From Fidelibacterota bacterium (GTDB lineage: Bacteria > Fidelibacterota > UBA8477 > JABMPR01), in NCBI GenBank assembly GCA_030595455.1, contig JAUVDF010000029.1, forward strand, positions 1-8,728: 8,728 nucleotides of DNA, read 5' to 3'. The notes under the pieces were generated by a model. That model ran no database searches. It was given only the letters and a program-made list of their open reading frames with translations, and had not been told where the DNA came from. This document shows positions 1-7,021 of this stretch, in pieces (the first letter of the stretch is position 1; every line of letters starts with the position of its first letter). A program made the position numbers and the translations under genes.

Positions 1-1048
1 CAGTGTCATGACCTTCGTGTCCTCCAAAGACGTAGATTTTACCATTTATCGCACAGGCAGTAAAATACCTCCGTGGCTTTATCATGTTTGCTTTTATTCG
101 CCAGGTATCTGTTCCAGGATCATACTCTTCTACCAGATTAAATCCGTTGAACGAAGGTTTGGTATGACCTCCCAGGGCATAAATTTTTCCATTCACTACA
201 ACTGCTGATAAATTAAATCTTGGGTTTGGTAGATCAGCCGTTATCGTCCAAGTGTCTGTTACCGGGTCGTATACATCGACTTCTGCAAAAGAGATTTCTC
301 CGACATTCGCTCCACCAATTATATAGATTTTCCCATCCACTACAGAAGCGGTAAGACCCATCCTTGCTCTGGGCATATTCGTAGTATGGGTCCAGGTATT
401 GCCTACCGGATCATATTCTTCAATCGTACTTTGGGGGTCCCACCAAAAGCTATGTCCACCACCAACGGCATATATCTTTCCATTTAGCACACAGATACCA
501 AAATTGACTCTATCGTTAACCATATCGGCTTTAGTCGTCCAAGTATTCAAGAGCGGATCATAAACTTCCACCGTTTTAAAGGATGTATAATCAACATCTG
601 TCCCACCCCCAATTACATATATCTTTCCGTCCAGAACACACGAAGAATGCCCAAATCTTGCTGTTGGCATACTTTCCAAACTACCCCATATGCCAATATC
701 CAAAGAAATGGCTATTTCTTCATTTCCACCATTTGATTCGATACTAATTGTACCTGGATATTTTCCTGCCTCACGATCAGCGTCTGCTGTAATAGTAACC
801 TCATCTGTCTCAGTTGTTACTGCTCCACTACTTTTAGATACTTCAAGCCAATCTGGTTTATCAATAATTTCCCAGGATAAATCCCCACTACCATTGTTTG
901 ATATTTCCATGACACATGAATTGGAATTTTCTGTGAAGGTGTATGAAGTAAGTTGAATTTCTAATTGTGGGTCATTAAGACCGCTGCAGGTGATTAAGAA
1001 AAATGATATTGTTAAAATAGCATTGAAATAAAATATTTGATTTTTCAT
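1..1048 (-). CDS. BACON-domain and kelch-repeat lipoprotein, C-terminus outside the window
   Basis: Predicted surface or periplasmic lipoprotein; its ligand cannot be told. Reading the minus strand from the ATG at 1048 gives 349 codons without a stop to the window edge. Residues 1-20 form a hydrophobic signal ending LIT before Cys21, a lipobox with the less usual Thr at -1. Residues about 28-118 look like a BACON domain (Bacteroidetes-associated Ig-like fold): 'NNGSGDLSWEI', 'WLEVSKSSGAV', then 'AGKYPGTISIESNGG'. From Trp121 follow kelch motifs of about 49 residues, each with 'GKIYxxGG', a Tyr-Asp-Pro and 'NTW' or 'DTW'. Four are complete (tryptophans at 121, 170, 219, 267, 316) and a fifth is cut by the window. 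Kelch propellers usually have five to seven blades, so one or more blades should lie beyond position 1. A run of six G (1053-1058 on the complement) sits four bases before the ATG and supports this start. Family assignment is confident; function is unknown. Confidence 0.88.
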   Translation of the reverse strand, partial: MKNQIFYFNAILTISFFLITCSGLNDPQLEIQLTSYTFTENSNSCVMEISNNGSGDLSWEIIDKPDWLEVSKSSGAVTTETDEVTITADADREAGKYPGTISIESNGGNEEIAISLDIGIWGSLESMPTARFGHSSCVLDGKIYVIGGGTDVDYTSFKTVEVYDPLLNTWTTKADMVNDRVNFGICVLNGKIYAVGGGHSFWWDPQSTIEEYDPVGNTWTHTTNMPRARMGLTASVVDGKIYIIGGANVGEISFAEVDVYDPVTDTWTITADLPNPRFNLSAVVVNGKIYALGGHTKPSFNGFNLVEEYDPGTDTWRIKANMIKPRRYFTACAINGKIYVFGGHEGHDT

Positions 1049-1387
1049 GCGACCCCCCGTTACATTTAAATACTTAATAATCAACCTTGAGAATCAGAAG
1101 GAAAGAATACAATTGTAGTTCAATTTTGAATTTCAGTAAAGATAGTGCAATTACTGTCTATTAGCAACTAATCTATATTTCAGCAGATGAAATTTAGCCT
1201 GCCTGTCCCCCGCAGCTGTTCCTGAGGTATCACACTGAGCCAAGCCCGTCTTGAGCCAGTCGAAGGGAGGTGCTCTCGAAAAATAAGAGTATGTACACTA
1301 TTAGAATCTATTACTATGTGTTCGAGCTAAAATACATGCGAACCCTGGAATCTGGGATATCGACATAAACAAAAATGGAAGTGTTTT
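1049..1387. other. Intergenic region between divergent kelch and YhhN-like genes
   Basis: No credible gene is seen in these 339 bases. The region must hold promoters for both the minus-strand kelch gene and the plus-strand membrane protein gene. The left part is AT-rich; about 1195-1275 is a GC-richer patch belonging to the dispersed repeat annotated separately. No promoter could be assigned with confidence. Confidence 0.7.
1195..1275. repeat. Dispersed intergenic repeat, copy A (divergent)
   Basis: This GC-rich patch shares 'TAGCCTGCCT' (1195-1204) exactly with 8463-8472 and 'TGCCTGTCCC' (1200-1209) exactly with 2181-2190. All three stretches lie in non-coding DNA. It also has two 'TGAGCCA' motifs (about 1236-1260) and 'GTCGAAG', which recurs in copy B. 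Short matches could arise by chance, so membership in the family is less certain than for copies B and C. Confidence 0.45.
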
Positions 1388-2074
1388 ATGAAAAATAGAT
1401 TATTAGCAATTGTTGCCATGCTGTATATGGGTGGAATGCTCCTTGCTTTAAGCAGTCACGGTATTTCAGAAACAATATTGAAGGTGACAGCTACGAGCTT
1501 ATTGGCTCTAACAGTTTGGATCTTTTCATGGCTGCCTAAAAAGTTTAAGCTATCTTTTACAATTGGTATTTTGCTATGCATGATTGGTGATGGCACATTG
1601 GCATACCAGAAATACGTAACCGGCGAGCTACAGTCCACATTGTTTATGATCGGACTTGCTTCCTTCCTGCTTGGCTATCTCACCTATAGTGGAACTATCT
1701 TCGTGATGAAAAAAAGCCTGATCCAAAGTCCAGTTGTAATGGCAGTCCTAATTGTTACTGCCAGTATTAGTTTATGGCAGTACAGTCAGTTTACGATGGT
1801 ACCAGCAGAGTTGAAAGTACCGGTTATGCTCTACCTGATTCAAGCGACTTTGCTTGTAGCAGCAGGTGCACTTGCTTTTATCACTTTTCCGGGCATGACC
1901 AAGTGGGCGTTTCTTGTTGGAACAATTGTCATTTATGTATCAGATTCATTTATAGGATGGAACTTATTTCAAAGCCCTTTACCTCAAAACGGTGAGGTTC
2001 CAATACTGGTGACTTATACAATAGGTCAGGTAGCGCTTGGCTGGTCTCTCACTACATCTGAAGATATTATTTAA
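1388..2074 (+). CDS. YhhN/TMEM86-family membrane protein (lysoplasmalogenase-like)
   Basis: Integral membrane protein of 228 residues, a normal length for the YhhN family. About eight hydrophobic segments are visible (roughly residues 5-22, 30-48, 54-72, 84-107, 113-131, 145-167, 172-190, 204-220). Family-like signatures are 'MIGDGTLA' (Asp68), 'FMIGLASFLLGYLTY' (86-100), 'YVSDSFIGW' (Asp186) and 'TYTIGQVALG' (Tyr210, Gln214). Characterised relatives such as TMEM86B hydrolyse the vinyl-ether bond of lysoplasmalogens; many bacterial members are untested, so activity here is inferred. GGAAG at 1377-1381, six bases before the ATG, supports the start. The gene stands alone on the plus strand, with a transposase remnant overlapping its last codons on the other strand. 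Confidence 0.75.
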   Translation: MKNRLLAIVAMLYMGGMLLALSSHGISETILKVTATSLLALTVWIFSWLPKKFKLSFTIGILLCMIGDGTLAYQKYVTGELQSTLFMIGLASFLLGYLTYSGTIFVMKKSLIQSPVVMAVLIVTASISLWQYSQFTMVPAELKVPVMLYLIQATLLVAAGALAFITFPGMTKWAFLVGTIVIYVSDSFIGWNLFQSPLPQNGEVPILVTYTIGQVALGWSLTTSEDII

Positions 2075-2180
2075 TAGCAGAACTAATGTGGTCTCCCAGC
2101 TCACGGAGTGTTTGTTTGGCTGTTAGCTGAGATTCTTCCACAGTCCTGATAATCTCATACTTTTCAGCCCAAACTAAGTC
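2067..2180 (-). pseudogene. Transposase N-terminal remnant (helix-turn-helix fragment)
   Basis: Reading the minus strand through 2171-2094 gives a peptide containing 'AEKYEIIRTVEES' and then 'AKQTLRELG'. This closely resembles the first helices of IS3-type or related DDE transposases, where '(E)K.EIIR.VE.S.L..K.TLRELGI.RSTFY.W' is a familiar pattern. Homology stops after the LG, just before the expected 'RSTFY' recognition helix. The frame then runs through eight unrelated residues to a TAA at 2067-2069, inside the 3' end of the YhhN-like gene. There is no start codon or SD, and the catalytic domain is absent. The upstream edge abuts repeat copy B at 2171. It is best read as a decayed fragment of a former insertion. 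The match is by recognition, not by search. Confidence 0.6.
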
Positions 2181-2257
2181 TGCCTGTCCCGTCGAAGCTT
2201 GAACCCCGCCAACGGCGGCGGGCGGAGCGTAGATGGACGGAACGGTATTCCTGTCAT
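2171..2257. repeat. Dispersed intergenic repeat, copy B
   Basis: This copy starts 'AAACTAAGTCTGC' (2171-2183), matching 8503-8515 with one mismatch, and ends with the 20-mer 'CGGAACGGTATTCCTGTCAT' (2238-2257), identical to 8515-8534. In copy C the two blocks are joined directly; here about 54 bases lie between them. That insert is very GC-rich and can form a hairpin, CCCGCC (2205-2210) with GGCGGG (2217-2222). It contrasts sharply with the AT-rich surroundings. Confidence 0.7.
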
Positions 2258-2302
2258 ATTGCTACATAGTTGGCAGTAAATAGCTCATATCTACTATACA
2301 GA

Positions 2303-2509
2303 TCACTGAAAATCTGAGTTAGCCTTATAGAATGTGCCACAATATTTACAGTATTTAGCGTAGGGGTTATCAATACTCTTTTTACACTGTGGGCATTGCT
2401 CAATCAAGTTTGACCCGCATTCTGAACAATAACTACCCTGTTCTTCTGTATTCATAAAAACACTACAGTTAGGACATATTTTAAACTTTTTATCATTTAG
2501 CAGCGTCAT
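2303..2509 (-). CDS. Small double zinc-ribbon protein
   Basis: A 68-residue protein with eight cysteines in four CxxC knuckles: Cys12/15, 28/31, 39/42 and 54/57. Spacing is CX2C-X12-CX2C-X7-CX2C-X11-CX2C, enough for two zinc-ribbon folds binding one metal ion each. The second half, 'CPQCKKSI...YCKYCGTFY', is typical of double-zinc-ribbon (DZR-like) domains. No signal peptide or membrane segment is seen, so it is probably cytoplasmic. Such ribbons often bind nucleic acid or mediate protein contacts, but nothing here fixes a role. The regular cysteine pattern makes it very likely a real gene, although its SD is weak (GAAG or AAAG before the ATG at 2509). It lies downstream of the giant secreted protein on the same strand, 96 bases away, with a strong hairpin between, so it may have its own promoter. 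Confidence 0.75.
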   Translation of the reverse strand: MTLLNDKKFKICPNCSVFMNTEEQGSYCSECGSNLIEQCPQCKKSIDNPYAKYCKYCGTFYKANSDFQ

Positions 2510-2551
2510 ACTTTACTTCTATTCCATTCTATGAAGAATACTTTTTGGGAG

Positions 2552-2587
2552 TTATAAGCCCTCAAACACATGTCAGAGGGCTTATAA
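2552..2587 (-). terminator. Perfect 12-bp hairpin after the giant secreted-protein gene
   Basis: TTATAAGCCCTC (2552-2563) and GAGGGCTTATAA (2576-2587) are exact complements around a 12-base loop. The hairpin starts 18 bases past the TAG stop (2606-2608) of the minus-strand gene. On that strand no T-run follows (CTCCCAAAAAG), so it is not a textbook intrinsic terminator. It may still end or attenuate transcription or protect the 3' end of the mRNA. Confidence 0.6.
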
Positions 2588-2605
2588 TCTTTATTCTAAG
2601 TCTAT

Positions 2606-5600
2606 CTACTTAAGATACAGCATTTTGATCGTGGCATATTCCTGACCAGCTTGCATCTGTAGAAAATACATACCACCATTGACTAGCAGACCACTGTTCA
2701 GAGTGCTTTGCCATTGATAATGGTATATGCCAGGCGAACTCATACCCAGGTGTTTGGCAAATACTTCTTGTCCACGAATATCAAAGATGCGAATCACTAC
2801 ATAACTTTGTTCATACAATTCATAGGCAATCTGGGTTGAAGGATTGAAGGGGTTGGGGTAATTCTGTTTCAAGCTGAAAGTTTGAGGCAAACCTGTATGA
2901 GCGTATGCATTTTGGTCAACTCCAATAATACCACCAGATATGGTTTTTATAATCGTACCATTATCACCAGTAGCCCAACCAATATCTGAATCGCTAAAAT
3001 AGAGAGTTTTCAAATCATTTGAAGTTCCACTAGGTTGGGAAATCCAATTAGCCCCACCATCGACAGTTTGTAGGATGGTACCTGCTGCACCAGCAACCCA
3101 GCCTGTATTGGCATCAACAAAAAAGACTGAATATAAGTAGGAGCTAGATTCGCTGGTTTGGGCAGTCCAACTTGTCCCACCATCTGTTGTCTTTAAGAGG
3201 GTCGCAGACTGTCCAACAGTCCAACCGTTATTTGCATCTGTAAAGTGGACCGATTCCAAGGCCCTTGTACTTCCAGTGGTTTGTAGATTCCAAGTTGTTC
3301 CACCGTCGACGGTCTTTAATAGCGTTCCACCATAACCTGAGACCCAGCCCGTGTTAGAGTCAATAAAATGGACACCATAAAGATCATGTGAAGAGTTGCT
3401 AGTTTGTGATGTCCAGCTACTGCCGCCATCGGTCGTTTTCATAATCATTCCGCTACCGCCAATGGCATAACCTATATTTGCATCTGTAAACACAATGTCA
3501 TACATATAGGTTGCTCCCTGGCTGGTCTGTAAAGTCCAGGTTAAACCACCATCAGTCGTTTTATAGATTTTCCCGAGTAGACCACAACTCCATCCCGTGT
3601 TGGGATCAATAAAATATATTGAATATATAGCATTCTCGAGACCTGTGGTTTCAAGATCGGTCCAAGTTTGACCACCATTATTCGTCATGACTACTGTTTT
3701 TTCACCAGCAGCCCAACCAACATTGTCGCTTATAAAACTGATTGCCTCAAAATGAGCTATACTTCCCTTGGTCTCTTGAGTCCAGTTTACTCCTCCGTCT
3801 GTTGTTCGAAGAATATTTGCATAAGACCCAATTGCCCAACCATTATTAGCATCAACAAATGAGACTGATCCCAGAGCCTCATCAGTGGGGGCGGTCTGTT
3901 GAGCCCAATTATCACCACCATCTGTGGTGTGGTAAATGTCTCCATAAGACCCGACTACCCAACCCGTATTGGAATCTGTGAATTCAACTGAATTCAAGCG
4001 GTGCATATGTCCGTAGTCCTTTTCAACCCAGTTTGCACCACCATCAGTCGTCTTATAGATCGTGCCAGTTTCACCGACAGTCCAGCCAGTGTTGGCGTCA
4101 AGAAAATTTACTGAGTACAAATATACAGAGCGTGTGAAGCCATTGGTATTGTCAGTCCAGGTTGTGCCGCCATCAGTCGTCTTGCGGATGGTATATTGAC
4201 CTACTGCCCAACCAGTATTTGAGTCAGTAAAATACACAGACATGAGCTTATTTGAAGTTCCACTGGTTTGTTCGGCCCAGCTATTACCGCCATCAGTGGT
4301 TTTAAAAACAGTTCCATGATAGTTTTGCCATTGATCTCTCCAATATCCAACTGCCCAGCCTGTATTAGCATCCACAAAATGAATTGACATCAATGGACCT
4401 TGAGTTGCAATTGTCTGTTCGATCCAATGAGTGCCACCGTCTGTTGTTTTATAAATTTTTCCTGCGTAACTGCAAATCCAACCGGTATTAGAATCTACGA
4501 AATAGACTGATTCCAAAGTTGAAGTCTCGACAGCTTGTGTATACCAGCTTGCGCCTCCATCAATGGATTTTGCGACTGTACCCGATTCTCCCACGGCTAT
4601 GATATTATTAGCGTCAAATGTAAATAATGATTCCAGGTGATTTCCCTGAGGTTGGGGATTTTGCCAACTCCATCCTTCGGGCAAATCTCCAGGCTCAACG
4701 ACATTAGCTGCAACAATATAATTGTTCTTCACTTCAGTAGAGCTCGTTGCCCCATCAGAGACTGTCAAGCTAACACTATAGGCTCCAGCAACTGTATATA
4801 TGTAACTTGGATTCTGAATAGTTGCATCTTCGCTACCATCATTATCAAAATCCCAAGACCAGCTGGTGGCTCCAACAGATGCATCTGTGAAGGCTACTGT
4901 CAGGGGAATGGTACCATATGAAGGAGTTGCCGTGAATTCGGCCGTTATCGGATTGCTAGAATTATTGCCATTAGAGTATTTAAGAATGGTTCCATTATAC
5001 CCAATAGCTACAGCTGTTGCATCATCGATATAAAAAATGCCTAAAAGCCCATCATTTGTAATTTCATCCTCAGTCCATGTAGTACCACCATCTTCTGTTC
5101 GAAGAATTAATCCGGAAGCACTAACTACAATACCTTGCAAATCATTGACAAAATCCAAATAGTTTAGGCCTGCGCTATAACCGGTTTCTATAACCGTATA
5201 ATTGACACCATCAGTCGTTTTGAATATTTTACCATTCCAGCCACTTGCCCAGGCCTGGGTGTTACTTACAAAATCTATATCTAAAAACTCAAGTGTAGTA
5301 CCAGACACAATAACATCGACCCAATCAGTACCACCGTTTGTTGTTTTTACTATGACTGTTTGATTTGATAAATGTGGACCTGTTGAAATATGCACATTAT
5401 TTGCATCAATAATGCTGATTTTTCGATATCCCACGGTAGTAGCAGTTTGCTCAGCCCAATTTGTACCGCCGTCAGTCGTTTTAAATATTTGAGAACCACT
5501 TACGGCCCAGCCATTATTTGCGTCTGCAAAGGCTATATCTTGAAATTCAGCATCCGTAATATCAAAGACTAAGGACCACGTTGCACCGCCATCCGTCGTT

Positions 5601-7021
5601 CTCATAACTTTACCTGTTGCGGGGGCAGAAAGATAGCCACCAAAGTTTTCAGCAATAAAACCAGTTGTTGTTGAAGTAAAGCATACGACATCAATATCAC
5701 TATAATCAGTATCGGTTCTTACATCAGACCAGGTTTCACCCTTGTCTATGGTCTTAAATACTTTACCTGACTCATAACCAACTGCCCAACCGATGTCTCC
5801 AATAAAGAAGACATCTCTAAAATCACCGCTTGCTGCAGAAGTGATAGATACCCATGTTCCAGTTGAGGTTTCTGTATTTACAACGATATAATCAGTTTTG
5901 GTAACTGTGTCATTGTTCGTTCCATCAGAAACAGTTAAAGCAACCGTATAGGTCCCGGCAGCATTAAATGTATAGCTCGGATTCTGAGTAGTTGCATCTG
6001 CAGTACCATCATTATCAAAATCCCAAGACCAGCTAGTGGCTCCTGCAGATTCATCTAAGAAGTTTACAGTTAGTGGAGCTGTTCCAGATAGGGGCGTAGC
6101 TGAGAAACCAGCTGTTAATGTGGATGTAGCATTTACTGTGATATAATCAACTTTTGTTTCCATATCCGAGTCAGTGCCATCGTGTACAAATAGTGTCACA
6201 GGATATGTACCGGGTGAATTATAGGTATAAGTTGGATTCTGGGCATAATCATCAACACCAGTATCATCATTGAAATCCCACTGCCAAACATTTGGACTAC
6301 CGGTTGATGCATCAGTAAAATTTACGGTTAATGGTGCAGTTCCGCTGGTTACATCCGCAGTAAAATCAGCATTTAGGCTCTGGGTGGTGCCCGAAGTCTC
6401 GACAAAGAAATCATCTGCAAAGAGATAGTATTCATTCACCGAAACACATTGTATAGCCAAGCGTATACTTTGACCCGCGTAGCCACTAAGATCGTAGGTA
6501 TACAGGGTCCAGTCACTTGGTGCATCCACTACTGACCCTAAAGTTACGGTAAAATCAGCAACACTAGAACTACCGTTGGAGAGCATGACATTGAAGCTCT
6601 CAAGGAAGGAAGAAAGTTGGGAGTGTGCCCAAAAGCTAAAGCTCGCACTTTCACCTGCAGGGAGGGTTAGCTCAGGCGTAATGAGCCAATCATCATTACC
6701 ACTTGCGTTATAGACAACACCAATGCCCATTGTACCTGTGTGGGCGGTTCCATCTCCGGCGGTTCCCTCCTGGTAAACGGTCCAGGTATAGCCATCGGAG
6801 TCACCATCAACACTAAACCAATCACCAATGGTACTTTCAAAACCCTCTTCCAGCAAAATCGTGGAGAGTGGATTGATACGGTTTATTGTGGAATGTTTTA
6901 ATTCAGCAAGGGCGAATGGCTTTGCATTTAACTCGGGCTTAATATCTTTAGCCAAAAGTGCATTGACCCCAATAAATAATATCAAAATAATCCAACGAAC
7001 CGGTGCGTAATTAGTTTTCAT
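2606..7021 (-). CDS. Giant secreted PKD and YCF48/Asp-box beta-propeller protein with type IX-like sorting tail
   Basis: Secreted or surface-displayed protein of 1471 residues; substrate unknown. Order of parts: signal peptide 1-24 (cut after 'ALLA'); cleaved-adhesin/choice-of-anchor-J-like jelly roll about 55-208 ('GFEST', 'DGDSDGYTW', 'DDWLITPEL', 'FSFWAHS', 'FADDFFVE'); PKD domains about 217-297 and 303-382 ('GTAPLTVNF', 'WSWDFDNDG', 'QNPSYTF', 'GTYTVALTVSDG'); seven YCF48-like blades 388-690; a third PKD domain 692-772; fourteen blades 783-1363; C-terminal domain 1380-1471 opening 'LKQNYPNPFNPST' and ending 'MLYLK'. Blades carry 'DxNTGWxVG' and Asp-box 'KTTDGGxxW' motifs. YCF48 proteins in chloroplasts help assemble photosystem II, but here the repeats are only a fold. 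The tail resembles FlgD-like/type IX sorting domains of FCB bacteria, implying outer-membrane export. GAAGGGGATA (7031-7040) is a usable but distant SD. The reading frame is intact. An adhesive or carbohydrate-binding role is inference. Confidence 0.9.
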   Translation of the reverse strand: MKTNYAPVRWIILILFIGVNALLAKDIKPELNAKPFALAELKHSTINRINPLSTILLEEGFESTIGDWFSVDGDSDGYTWTVYQEGTAGDGTAHTGTMGIGVVYNASGNDDWLITPELTLPAGESASFSFWAHSQLSSFLESFNVMLSNGSSSVADFTVTLGSVVDAPSDWTLYTYDLSGYAGQSIRLAIQCVSVNEYYLFADDFFVETSGTTQSLNADFTADVTSGTAPLTVNFTDASTGSPNVWQWDFNDDTGVDDYAQNPTYTYNSPGTYPVTLFVHDGTDSDMETKVDYITVNATSTLTAGFSATPLSGTAPLTVNFLDESAGATSWSWDFDNDGTADATTQNPSYTFNAAGTYTVALTVSDGTNNDTVTKTDYIVVNTETSTGTWVSITSAASGDFRDVFFIGDIGWAVGYESGKVFKTIDKGETWSDVRTDTDYSDIDVVCFTSTTTGFIAENFGGYLSAPATGKVMRTTDGGATWSLVFDITDAEFQDIAFADANNGWAVSGSQIFKTTDGGTNWAEQTATTVGYRKISIIDANNVHISTGPHLSNQTVIVKTTNGGTDWVDVIVSGTTLEFLDIDFVSNTQAWASGWNGKIFKTTDGVNYTVIETGYSAGLNYLDFVNDLQGIVVSASGLILRTEDGGTTWTEDEITNDGLLGIFYIDDATAVAIGYNGTILKYSNGNNSSNPITAEFTATPSYGTIPLTVAFTDASVGATSWSWDFDNDGSEDATIQNPSYIYTVAGAYSVSLTVSDGATSSTEVKNNYIVAANVVEPGDLPEGWSWQNPQPQGNHLESLFTFDANNIIAVGESGTVAKSIDGGASWYTQAVETSTLESVYFVDSNTGWICSYAGKIYKTTDGGTHWIEQTIATQGPLMSIHFVDANTGWAVGYWRDQWQNYHGTVFKTTDGGNSWAEQTSGTSNKLMSVYFTDSNTGWAVGQYTIRKTTDGGTTWTDNTNGFTRSVYLYSVNFLDANTGWTVGETGTIYKTTDGGANWVEKDYGHMHRLNSVEFTDSNTGWVVGSYGDIYHTTDGGDNWAQQTAPTDEALGSVSFVDANNGWAIGSYANILRTTDGGVNWTQETKGSIAHFEAISFISDNVGWAAGEKTVVMTNNGGQTWTDLETTGLENAIYSIYFIDPNTGWSCGLLGKIYKTTDGGLTWTLQTSQGATYMYDIVFTDANIGYAIGGSGMIMKTTDGGSSWTSQTSNSSHDLYGVHFIDSNTGWVSGYGGTLLKTVDGGTTWNLQTTGSTRALESVHFTDANNGWTVGQSATLLKTTDGGTSWTAQTSESSSYLYSVFFVDANTGWVAGAAGTILQTVDGGANWISQPSGTSNDLKTLYFSDSDIGWATGDNGTIIKTISGGIIGVDQNAYAHTGLPQTFSLKQNYPNPFNPSTQIAYELYEQSYVVIRIFDIRGQEVFAKHLGMSSPGIYHYQWQSTLNSGLLVNGGMYFLQMQAGQEYATIKMLYLK
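2609..2884 (-). other. C-terminal sorting (Por/type IX-like) domain of the giant protein
   Basis: Encodes residues 1380-1471. The 'NYPNPFNPST' opening, the 'VVIRIFDIRGQEV' strand pair, a 'GIYHYQW' strand, 'GGMYFLQMQAG' and the last strand 'IKMLYLK' follow the order usual for these roughly 90-residue tails. Known relatives are recognised by the type IX machinery or act as anchoring Ig-like folds; no secretion genes lie in this window. Confidence 0.85.
2933..4675 (-). repeat. Fourteen tandem YCF48/Asp-box blades
   Basis: Encodes residues 783-1363. The residue at the Asp-box Asp position falls at 821, 861, 910, 950, 993, 1034, 1075, 1115, 1157, 1198, 1239, 1280, 1321 and 1362, spacings of 40-43 except one of 49, settling to 41 (123 bases) in the second half. 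The 49 reflects an insertion at 'YWRDQWQNYH' in the third blade. Blade 8 has Asn instead of Asp (N1115). Blade 14 has Ser (S1362) and lacks the closing Trp, while 'GWSWQNPQPQG' before blade 1 could supply the missing strand. Confidence 0.85.
4706..4948 (-). other. Third PKD domain, separating the two propeller blocks
   Basis: Encodes residues about 692-772, an Ig-like PKD fold with 'GTIPLTVAF', 'WSWDFDNDGS', 'QNPSYIY' and 'GAYSVSLTVSDG'. It closely matches the second PKD domain in protein and DNA, suggesting duplication within the gene. Confidence 0.85.
4834..4864. repeat. 31-base exact direct repeat, copy 1 (PKD-coding)
   Basis: The 31 bases 4834-4864 ('TACCATCATTATC...AGCT') are identical to 6004-6034 and encode the 'SWSWDFDNDG' core of PKD domains 3 and 2. 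Flanking bases are also similar. The conservation reflects recent duplication or gene conversion between the domains. Confidence 0.85.
4952..5860 (-). repeat. Seven tandem YCF48/Asp-box blades
   Basis: Encodes residues about 388-690. Asp-box positions are 426, 477, 517, 562 (Asn), 604, 644 and 684 (Asn), spaced 40-51. These blades are more divergent than the fourteen-blade block. The block opens with 'GTWVSIT' and its last blade ends 'GTILKYSNGNN' without a Trp strand, consistent with closure of one seven-bladed propeller by its first strand. Confidence 0.8.
6004..6034. repeat. 31-base exact direct repeat, copy 2 (PKD-coding)
   Basis: Identical to 4834-4864; lies in the second PKD domain, 1170 bases away in the same gene. 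Confidence 0.85.

Noticed and set aside
690..956. Plus-strand open frame of 88 codons
   Set aside because: It lies wholly within the well-supported minus-strand BACON/kelch gene and encodes no recognisable domain.
2933..4675. Possible glycoside hydrolase (GH74-like) from tandem Asp-boxes
   Set aside because: Asp-boxes are structural and occur in many non-enzymes. I could not identify the catalytic aspartates, so no enzyme activity is claimed.
2933..4675. CRISPR-like regular repeats (123-base period)
   Set aside because: The period reflects 41-residue protein repeats in one open frame; the DNA copies are diverged and there are no spacers.
3668..5572. Several plus-strand open frames opposite the giant gene
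   Set aside because: They are antisense shadows of the repetitive minus-strand coding sequence; their products are low-quality and match nothing recognisable.
2606..7021. Photosystem II assembly role suggested by YCF48-like repeats
   Set aside because: The repeats are a general propeller motif. PKD domains, signal peptide and sorting tail show a secreted protein, and nothing photosynthetic lies nearby.
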